From NCBI RefSeq assembly GCF_020360975.1, contig NW_025408670.1, positions 2,480,001 through 2,544,000 on the forward strand: a DNA stretch of 64,000 nucleotides, in the 5' to 3' direction. Both the position numbers and the translations under genes were made by a program. How positions within the stretch are numbered: position 1 is the stretch's first letter; every line of letters starts with the position of its first letter. Below are positions 56,499 to 64,000 of the stretch, piece after piece. Origin of the DNA: Hirsutella rhossiliensis (lineage: Eukaryota; Ascomycota; Sordariomycetes; Hypocreales; Ophiocordycipitaceae). A model generated the notes under the pieces. That model was given only the letters and a program-made list of their open reading frames with translations. It was not told where the DNA came from and made no database searches.

Positions 56499-57310
56499 TT
56501 AACCCTTGTAGCCGGCGGGCTTCCTTGTCATAGAAACCGCCCGCAATCCAGGAAAATAACCTCTATCGCCACAATGCGAACCTGCTCCAGCCTGTGGGGA
56601 TGAAGTTTTGCATGCCAGCGTACTCGAAGAACTTGGGATAAAAGCCGGCATAATCCCAGTCGGTAACCCACAGCTGGCCAGTAGGATCAAGCATGATATT
56701 TCGAGGTGCTAGGTCGTGGTGAGTGAATACGGAAGGGTGGCCGGCCGAGAATGTCTGTTTCGAGCAGATTGAATGCTGCGCTGTCGTCTTTTTTTACCTC
56801 TTGGCGGATTGAGACAAAGCCTTGCCAGAAGTTCATGAAACCGTTGACCTGCTCTGAGCTCGCTCTGGGTGGAAGGCCAAAAGAAGTTTCGAGCTAATAT
56901 GGCCTGCATTCGCCCGTCACAAGCGACCCGGCTGTGGATGACTCGACTGATCTTAATCGGCGGATAGTGCGACGCAGCTGCAAGGCCAGCCGAATGGTTG
57001 TGAACCAGCCGAGATTCAACCACTCGGTAGTTAATGTCGCTCCTGGAATCCGATCCATTATGCAGTATACGGCATTGTCGGCCAGAACGCTTCGTTTAAT
57101 GCGCGGAACGTGGATCCCGAGTCCAGACGCAAATTCGATGGCTGTGATGGCATCTTTTGCCTCGGCCTCATCAAAGGCTTTTGCCAGATACTTGGGAGAA
57201 AGCAAAGTAATGTTAGAGTGCTTTGGCAGGCAGGGGAGGATGTCGATATAATGGGCGATTTGCGCATCTGTATAGTTTAACAGTTGATCGTCGTAAAAAA
57301 TGGAGCTCAT
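56499..57310 (-). pseudogene. APH-fold kinase pseudogene, two premature stops and a frameshift
   Basis: A degraded aminoglycoside-phosphotransferase-like (APH fold) kinase. From ATG 57310 the N-lobe is intact (IPGATLTTEWLNLGW, SLVTGEC) up to a TAG at 56894-56896. The same frame continues beyond the stop (VNGFMNFWQGFVSIRQ). A one-base shift near 56,735 changes frame just before the catalytic THHDLAPRNIM and DWDYAGFYPKF motifs. A second TAG is at 56563-56565, after which the family-like sequence resumes. Both stops lie where relatives have Trp, so TGG to TAG is the simplest change. Confidence 0.8.
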
Positions 57311-57587
57311 CTTGGGAGGTGCAAGGAGAAGTTTGAATGTCCGAATTTCTTTTCGCGGTAGGCAGGTTAAAAGGGCCCCTGAATTAATCTTTGGGTAAGG
57401 GCCCTGCTCATAAGCCACATCGCGTCCCTGCACCAGTCTGAAATCAACATACACACACACGTACAAATACAAGGGAGTCTGCTAAGACTTTTTAGTATGT
57501 ACAAGAACAAGATCACTCAACATCAAAACAAGGCCGGGTTAGCCTTCGTAAGTTGTAAAACGTCTCTCTCCTCACCCGGGCACCTAC

Positions 57588-58108
57588 TCAGGAGCGAAAA
57601 GTCCCCTGCCTGGCCTCCCGTGGCTCATATCCTGACGGGTTCACGAAGTAGTACGATGCAGCACTCTAGCAGTCGTCGCACTCTCGGCTTCGGTGATACC
57701 TTGCGCCTCAAGCTCCGAGATGAAGGTGTAGACCCAATACCCGCAATCTTTCCATCCTGGCGTGAAACTATACTTCTGGCGTCGATTTCTTTGGATCAGG
57801 TCGACAACGTTTCTCGCCGTTGTTCTGCTGGTAGGATCCGAGGACAGCATGTAGGTGGCCTTGTCGTTTATCTGTATATCTTGCTGAATACTTCAATCTT
57901 CCCCCTTGGACGGTCAGAACCATAACCCAGCGCCATGTCCATTCTGACTGATTGAATTTTGGAAACATCCAAGAAAGTAGCCCACTGGTTGGTCGGGCAG
58001 ATCTTCCTGGTCCCTCTCGCTGTGCTCGTAGATACAGGCACATATATCGATATATTTCACCCTTGAACGTGTCTGCCTCTCAACTGCAGGCCATGGCTGC
58101 AGAGGCAT
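57588..58108 (-). pseudogene. Relic of a fungal DUF7770-like gene with about three frameshifts
   Basis: Protein-like segments follow each other in different frames on the minus strand: VKYIDICACIYEHSERDQED, then PTNQWATFLDVSKIQSVRMD and ALGYGSDRPRGKIEV, then ARNVVDLIQRNRRQKYSF with DCGYWVYTFISELEAQGI, then YYFVNPSGYEPREARQGTF. In this order they resemble an intact family of small fungal proteins that I recall as DUF7770. Frames change near 57,995, 57,865 and 57,675. Name from memory; the decay is directly visible. Confidence 0.65.
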
Positions 58109-58110
58109 TG

Positions 58111-58427
58111 ATATCGTGGTTGTAATTAAGCTACCTTAAAGTGGTAAATTAAGAAGCAATAAAGCCGATTCATTAAGAACATAGCGTAGGTTAAGCCCGG
58201 TGATATTACCCGCTACTCCTACTCTATATCAAGACGAATAGCTGCTCCGATTTCTTATCATAATAATACCAAAGGAAGCCACGATACCCAAGTCTCGTAT
58301 ACATGGCCATGTTTCCAGCTTTCTGCGGCCTCCTCCTCGCACAGCAAGGCCTTTCAAACTAAGCCGACCTTCGCCCATATCCCTTGCAGGCGCCCAGCTC
58401 CGGCCAGTGCTGAGTTGATGGTGATTC
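58111..58427. other. AT-rich intergenic region
   Basis: Nothing recognised. Confidence 0.5.
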
Positions 58428-59160
58428 CTAGTTAGGCATTATCACTTCTTCACAGTGGTTCATGAGCCAGTCACGGCATCGTTGAACGTCGTCTTCCTCC
58501 CCTTCAAGCACCGCACTAGGCCCAGGGCGCCTCCAGAACGGTTTTTCAAACCATTCAGGCCAGAAGCCACCAAACTCCCAATCAATAATGGCGTTTATCT
58601 TGAGTGTGTCGGGGTCCACTATCACGTTGTGTTGCCCGAGATCGTTGTGGCAAAACACGTAGTCACCCTTATCCTTGGTCGGTTTCCAACAACTATTGGT
58701 CTTCCATTGGTTGGTTGCTGGTAACCCGCTGAGGAGGACATAAAAGCGATTCGCCGGGTACTCCAGGAGTATCGGATCGCAGAGACCGCAAGCTTGCCAC
58801 ATGTTGTTCCAGTTCTATCGCCACTTGCTCCTTTTCTTCTTGCTTTAGATGCTTCATACTAACCCCGTCCACGTATTGCGTTTGGAGATAAAAGGCGCCG
58901 TCATCTTCAAAGGTGCATTCCGCCGGTGGGAGCGGGATATTGGTCTCCTTGCGAAGAAATCGCAGAATTGCAGCATCGTTACTCCATCGCTGGGGATATG
59001 TTGCCGGAGGAACTATAATGTTGTCCGAGACTGATTGCCACTCATGCTGGCGGAGCGTTCGCTTCATGAACCAGCAACCCACGTGGAAGTATTTCTTATC
59101 AGCAAGAACGACTGAGCAGCCAGGCTCTCGACGGTCATTCAGCTCCTGGTTCGTAACCAT
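58428..59160 (-). pseudogene. APH-fold kinase with one frameshift
   Basis: A second APH-like kinase. From ATG 59160 the N-lobe reads through FLRKETNIPLPP and FYLQTQYVDGVSMKHL to SDTPGVPGESLLCPP. Around 58,700-58,725 (AACCAACCAATGG on the coding strand) the frame shifts by one base; the second frame then gives QWKTNSCW, the Brenner motif CHNDLGQHNVIVD, IDWEFGGFWPEWFEKPFW and DDVQRCRDWL, ending at 58428. All catalytic motifs survive. It is therefore a recent pseudogene or a sequencing error. Confidence 0.75.
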
Positions 59161-61315
59161 AGCGCGGATACTTGGTCGGGAGATTGAGCAGCTGTGGGTA
59201 GCAAAAGGTGTATTCCGACCGAGAGTTTGTGCCCGCCGTCGACATAGGAGAGGAATTCGGGGGCGGTGGAGGACTTGGGAGTTTATGTACGAACATCACG
59301 TCAACCCAAGCATTACGGCACGACTGAATCTTGGGGCGGTGTGCCTGAGACTACTCACGGCCGGGGGCGGGGGCGGGCACCGGTCCCTTTGGGACGCACG
59401 ATTAATTACCATGATGCGATAGACTTTTTTGCTTTGCTTTTGATGGCGCAGTGATTTGTTTCCTGGTACAAAGACGGCACATGACATGTTGAATGAAACA
59501 TCTACCGACCTCATTGATCCCCCCAAACACGGAAATTCCAGCACTATTTGAACCACAAAGTTGACCAACTCAGTTTTCACGTCGCATCCAAAACCCCGCC
59601 ATTCCCTCACTTATTTGGTTTTCTGCTTCTTCCTTAACCTTTTGTCAGTAACTAATCCTCTAACGGAATGAGGAAAACATCGCACGCAGCACAGGTCACA
59701 ACAAGAGCTTCAGCAAGACACAACCTAAGCCTTGATTGGCGAGAAGCCATGATGCTGTAAAAGAGCGTTGGTCAGCGCATTTCTATTACCCCTTCACTAT
59801 TCGTGCAGCGTACTCCTTCAACTACTACCTTCTGCATCTGGCACTCAGCCAACAACAAAACCAACCCGAGATGGACTTTGGAGCCGCCGATGGCCTCAGG
59901 ACAAAGCCACGGCACCCAGAAGTTCCACGCTTGCCCCGAGTATTGTTGTCGATTCCCAACACAAAACAGTGGTGCATGCTGCCTGTTTCTTCCTGCTGCT
60001 GCCTGTTGTTGCAGTTGGTTCAGGATCCATGCACGGCAGCCTCACATATGTTCATCTAAACGGTTGTAGCCCCTCCCGGGTCGGTATGGGCTGTGCGAGT
60101 CGTCCGGGGTACCTTGCAATAGCTCAGTCATTTGACGAGTTGCAGGCATCTCTTTATAACTGTAGTACTCTAACAAAATGCTATCCTATGACGCATCGTC
60201 TTGTGCTGGTTCCTACAAGGGCCAAACGTTCTTGCTCTTAAACGTTGCGATGCAGCCTGAACCCACTCCTGCTTCGTCACGGCTGTCACACCTGGTGCGG
60301 TCTTGGACATAGTAGAGCTGCAACAGAGTAAGGCGGTATTTCGAATGGGAGTCACATCGATCGGCGTGCAGCCCTCCCTCCACTGCACCTCGCGCCAAGG
60401 ATGATGCCCTTCGGACGAGCTCCTCACGAATGCGATCTCGTTCTACAACCTAAACCAAGAGATGCTACAGACCCAAGGGCCCTCACGCACAAGCCCACAA
60501 GAGATTTTACCGTGCTAGAGTCGCCTCAAGATGTGACGTTGAGCCGTGACAAGGTCGATTCGTTGAGGAACAAGGCACAGTCAAGGTTCGGAGACAAGAC
60601 CTGCTGCTTCTCTTACTTGTCGAGACGGACGGCTGCTCCGATGACCCATTGCGATGACGTTGAAGCCTTGGCATCCGAGCCCCGTAGCATCTACGTCTAG
60701 CTCGAATGTCGGAATAGGGGGGGGCAACGCAAGGCTGGCTGCATGACCCAGCAATAAGTGTAAGCCACCAATATGTGAGCCCAAGGAACAGTCTTGGGGG
60801 CCGACAAGCGAAGGCTGGCCATGTTCATACGGAACGAACATGACGGGACCAATGAAGCGACTGCAGGTAGTTTGCCGCGCGGCTCGACGGCATGGTAATA
60901 CAGAACGGCAAGGCTGGGTGCAGCTTCGATTTCTTCATGTACAAGTGCAGCCGCCTGGATTGCCGGCGCCTATTCAAGACACTCAGAGGGCTTCTTCGAC
61001 CCCTGACTTCATGCAGCCACCGCCATGATGACATCTAGGTACTCGTAATCACGCATCGCCAACGTTCGCGCGCCCCAGTGGTCGGTAAGCCTTGCGACCG
61101 CTGCGAGGAACTCGGGCCCATGTCGGATTGACTGACTCAGTTGGATTCAACAAGATGGCCACCCCGAGTGACCTGCTCCTATTTTCGGTTGAAGGCTGGA
61201 GCCAGCCATAGCCGACAGTTACGACCATATAAGGCTGCCAACGCATATGCTCATTGTGCCGAAACCCTTTGCCTAGAAACATTCCCGACTTCATCTGTCC
61301 AGCAGACTACTGAAA
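59161..61315. other. Gene-poor region
   Basis: 2.1 kb without a convincing gene. A hydrophobic, signal-like stretch (AACFFLLLPVVAVGSGS, near 59,970-60,030) lies in a frame without an ATG. Confidence 0.45.
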
Positions 61316-61900
61316 ATGGTTTCAAACAAAAAACGACTGTACGTTGCCCTGTATCCTAGCGGCGTGGTCAACAATGAAGAACGAAGGTAGACAGCGCGGC
61401 TCCCATCTCACCATCACCCCCTGCCCCGGGCTCATGGCTCTCTTCACAGATACCACTGGGGCTTCCTCGTCGGCCCAAAGATTGAGAACAGGCAGCAAGT
61501 TCCCGGCATGCGCTACCACGTCAGGAACCTCCCCATCCAGGGCTGGGCATACGAACAAGTCCGCCTGGACAACGTACGGAGCACCAACAACCTCCTTGCC
61601 CGCATCGCAATTGCCAAGGTCGAAGACGAAGAGCGTCTCGTCAGAATTCTGCGTGAGATACCCATCGTTCAAAATGACCCCAGTTGGCGATGCCGCACGT
61701 GGGTATCCAACGCATTGGTCGGGATAGCAAAAGACGGCCAGGCCGTTGGGACGGCGCAACTGGACTGGGCTCAGATCGAGACGCTAGCCCGCGAATATGT
61801 GGCTGGGAAAACGGTATCCGGAAGATATTCAGTGGCCGAGGATATGGCAAACCCCAAGCCAACATGGGATATGCTAGAAAGGCGAGAAACTGTGCCCTAG
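61316..61900 (+). CDS. DUF6914-like fungal protein
   Basis: Exons 61316-61386 and 61450-61900 (63-nt GT-AG intron) encode 173 residues. Start KKRLYVALYPSG, then YHWGFLVGPKIE after the intron, GMRYHVRN, GWAYEQVRLDNVRS, LLARIAIAKVED, CRTWVSNAL and the C-terminal REYVAG segment match a family of small fungal proteins that I recall as DUF6914. The function is unknown; no signal peptide. It ends 120 bp from the convergent APH-like gene. Confidence 0.78.
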
Positions 61901-62020
61901 ACTGTGATAGGGGCTCTTTCTAACCTGGAGCTTTGCCAAATGTGCCTTCGACCAAGTTCCAGCACGGTTTCCTAGATGACTAGTCGTGTCAAAAGGGACA
62001 ACGCTTGACGCGTGTGTTGC

Positions 62021-62908
62021 TCAAAAGTCTCCCCACCACTTCTGGCGTGTGATTTCCATCTTGAGCTCCTCAGGGCACGGTTCGAGAAACCTATCAATCG
62101 TTTGCTGCCACGATTGACGAATTCTGTTTCCATACCACGCCGAAGTATACTCCCAGTAGTAGGGATACCACCCTGCGAACTCCCAGTCAATGATGCCGAC
62201 GACCTGGTCGCCACGGACCAAGATGTTGAAGGGGTTGAGGTCTCCATGCGTAAACACGGGAGGCGGCCACGGTCCATCCTGCTTGGCGGCCATTCCTTTG
62301 ATATCCTCCCAGTCCTGTTCGTTTACGTTTTCGTGGTTCGCATGCTCTCCTGGCCTGAATCCATCACGGAGCCAGAGGTGAAACTCCTGCGTCGTCTTAA
62401 AAGGTCCAAACCTTGGCCTGGACCGAGGAATGCGGGAGTCACGCAATGAGGCACCCACGCAACTCTCGATTCCCGCATCCGGATGGGGCGTGAGTGCTCT
62501 CAGCTCTCGTAACATACCCCGAAGCTGCGCAAAGATGGAATCGAGATCTGACTCAGACAACGTCTTCCAGGCTTCAGGGAGAGACAGGCCCTGGATGCGT
62601 TCCATGACGATGTAGGCGCGGTTTCTGTGGACAAAAGATGAGAGCACGCGCGGCACGGGTATGGAGGTTTTGGCAGCGATGAAGCTCAGGGTTGCGGCTT
62701 CAGTGAGGTGAACAACTTCGCTCGACTTGACTATGAGGTGCTTCGAGATGGGGACACAGGGGCCATCGTGTGCGTAGAATCGCGCAGTAGTCTCAAGCGC
62801 GACAAGAGTCAAGAAGCGGCGGAACCATGTGTTGTTGATGGCCAGGTGTTGAGCCTCGTCGTGCTGGGTGGCTGTACTGTCGACTGGTGGAACGTACGGC
62901 GTTGACAT
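62021..62908 (-). CDS. APH-fold phosphotransferase (intact)
   Basis: An intact aminoglycoside-phosphotransferase-like kinase of 295 residues from the ATG at 62908 (an in-frame ATG eight codons upstream is also possible). N-lobe: ISKHLIVKSSEVVHLTEA, SIPVPRVLSSF and AYIVMERIQGLSL. Catalytic loop: FTHGDLNPFNILV (Brenner motif), followed by the metal motif IIDWEFAGWYPYYWEY. These fungal proteins phosphorylate unknown small molecules. It is the only undamaged member of three copies within 6.5 kb. Confidence 0.88.
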   Translation of the reverse strand: MSTPYVPPVDSTATQHDEAQHLAINNTWFRRFLTLVALETTARFYAHDGPCVPISKHLIVKSSEVVHLTEAATLSFIAAKTSIPVPRVLSSFVHRNRAYIVMERIQGLSLPEAWKTLSESDLDSIFAQLRGMLRELRALTPHPDAGIESCVGASLRDSRIPRSRPRFGPFKTTQEFHLWLRDGFRPGEHANHENVNEQDWEDIKGMAAKQDGPWPPPVFTHGDLNPFNILVRGDQVVGIIDWEFAGWYPYYWEYTSAWYGNRIRQSWQQTIDRFLEPCPEELKMEITRQKWWGDF

Positions 62909-63324
62909 GGCGAGGCCTTGATCTGGCAGCAACTACAAGAAGCGGGCCTGTTGAAGCATTTTTGGCTTTTTCCATCACATTTTGCATGGGCGGAATGGCC
63001 GAGTCGACAGCCGGTGATGAGTAACTTGATATCCAGAAACAAAGAGGGAGACGAGAGGCGAGGTTGTGGGAACAGTGAGAAGTTGGAAGTTGAAAACCAG
63101 GCTTTGTCATTCAGCCCATGCTTAGTCATGCAGGAACCTTGTTTCTCTTACTCTTGCCTACCCTGCAGAGCAATTCAATCTCTACCTCGAATATCTCAAC
63201 TTCTCCTCTGTACTTGGATACCATTCAAACCCCGAGTCTCGCCACCATGTCCAAAGAGCAATGGAACCTCGCTTGGCATGAGAAGAGTCACAATGGAGTA
63301 TCGACGCTGTGCTGACATGTTCCG
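62909..63324. other. Intergenic region
   Basis: Between two minus-strand genes; no gene seen. Confidence 0.5.
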
Positions 63325-64000
63325 TCACAACTCAAGCACAAGGCTCGCGCCATTCTCAACCTGCACCACGCGCGGCTCTTCCCCTGTGCCGCAAGACTCG
63401 TCACCTTTGCGCCCAGTCTCCTCCTCCTCCAAGGCCCACGGCAGAGTGCGAGGCGTGTCCACTGTCCGGAGCAGTCTCATAAAGACGCCGGCGTAGTTCA
63501 GCGTCGAGTGGTGCGACGGGATCCAGTACTTTGCTCCCCCGATTTTCCGATGCAAGGCCAGCCCGCCTTTGGCACCCAGCGTCGTCATGTAGCCAAAGGT
63601 GTGGCTCTCTTTCAGGCCGTGCAGCATGGCCAGCTTCTTGGTCGCCGGCTCGGCGTCGAGAAATGCCTGCAGCGGGCCCGCGTCCAGCCGTGTCCCGTGA
63701 GGCGAGTTCAACAGAGCTTCGTGCGTCTCGACTCCGGCCTCGTCGAGGTGTGTCCAGATTATGGCCAGGCAAAAGTTGAGCTCTGCATGTCCAGGCAGCC
63801 GGAGCGGCGTTAGCCACCCTGGCAAGTTGCCTCCTGGGTGTAGTTCCGGGCTCCGCCACGACTTTGCTGAAGCAGGCAGGTCATGGATCAGGGCGATGTT
63901 GCGAAAATGGCCCCAGGTCTGTAGAATTTTGGCTGCTTCAGGCGTCGCAATGACGGGTATCTGCTTGTCAAAGGTGCGCAGCGTAGCTTCGTGCAAGTGG
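63325..64000 (-). CDS. Metallo-beta-lactamase-fold hydrolase, C-terminal part (runs off window)
   Basis: The frame is open to the window edge, so the N-terminus and most metal ligands lie outside. About 225 residues are visible, starting HLHEATLRTFDKQIPVIATP, which fits the region after the HxHxDH motif in lactonase-like (UlaG-type) metallo-beta-lactamase proteins. Later segments NFCLAIIWTHLDEAG, LAMLHGLKESHTFG and KYWIPSHHSTLNYAG carry further His residues. The C-terminus is acidic. Family placement is moderate because the defining motif is missing. Confidence 0.6.
   Translation of the reverse strand, partial: HLHEATLRTFDKQIPVIATPEAAKILQTWGHFRNIALIHDLPASAKSWRSPELHPGGNLPGWLTPLRLPGHAELNFCLAIIWTHLDEAGVETHEALLNSPHGTRLDAGPLQAFLDAEPATKKLAMLHGLKESHTFGYMTTLGAKGGLALHRKIGGAKYWIPSHHSTLNYAGVFMRLLRTVDTPRTLPWALEEEETGRKGDESCGTGEEPRVVQVENGASLVLEL

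Noticed and set aside
59768..60241. Possible secreted protein with hydrophobic stretch
   Set aside because: No ATG in frame before the hydrophobic run and no splice solution found.
60825..61034. Minus-strand open frames near 61 kb
   Set aside because: No ATG in the best-looking frame and no recognisable motif.
1..64000. tRNA, 5S rRNA and CRISPR
   Set aside because: No box B-like GGTTCGAAT core or 5S-like segment was noticed by eye; CRISPR is not expected in a fungus. A tRNAscan run would settle the tRNA question.

Overview
The window is nuclear DNA of a filamentous ascomycete, most likely a sordariomycete close to Hypocreales. The genes carry short introns (about 50-90 nt) with GT/CTGAC-or-CTAAC/AG signals. 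The families are typical of these fungi: a highly reducing polyketide synthase, a CFEM protein, a GPI-anchored thaumatin-like protein, an HxkC-type hexokinase and APH-fold kinases. TACCTAGGTA-type motifs lie in the intergenic DNA. Species cannot be fixed from sequence alone. All gene models below were spliced by eye.

Region 1 (1-8.9 kb) is the edge of a secondary-metabolite cluster. It holds the C-terminal part of a highly reducing PKS (cMT-ER-KR-ACP; the rest lies left of the window), a SAM methyltransferase, a short-chain dehydrogenase and an alpha/beta hydrolase. The methyltransferase and dehydrogenase are divergent, and the 1 kb between them is packed with GC-rich short repeats, four degenerate ~70 bp tandem units and a ~166 bp hairpin element.

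Region 2 (9.5-48.5 kb) is conserved core genome. In order: a small secreted/membrane protein, GPI2 (GPI-GlcNAc transferase), a CFEM protein with a collagen-like tract, a metallophosphoesterase, Mediator subunit 31, RNA polymerase III subunit C11, an ankyrin protein, a thaumatin-like protein, an Hsp70-like ATPase, an MFSD5-type transporter, a tail-anchored hexokinase-like protein, an Naa50-like acetyltransferase with a PCNA-binding box, an Sgf11-like SAGA subunit, a cyclophilin, signal peptide peptidase, an acidic unknown, a 4'-phosphopantetheinyl transferase (the enzyme class that activates PKS carrier domains), a dienelactone hydrolase and an AT-hook unknown. Several intergenic stretches of 1.3-2 kb hold no recognisable gene.

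Region 3 (49-64 kb) looks accessory. It is gene-poor and contains a Ser/Thr kinase with an unclear 5' end, a tiny cysteine-rich secreted peptide, three APH-fold kinase copies in successive states of decay, a thrice-frameshifted relic resembling the DUF7770 family, a DUF6914-like gene and the end of a metallo-beta-lactamase-fold gene that runs off the right edge. The two premature stops in the most decayed APH copy fit TGG to TAG changes, the change expected from repeat-induced point mutation.

The best leads are the eight-cysteine secreted peptide at 54.4 kb, the PIP box on the Naa50-like enzyme, the separate tail-anchor exon of the hexokinase, the duplicated Trp-rich module in the 566-residue protein, two GC-AG introns, and the repeat-built promoter in the PKS cluster.
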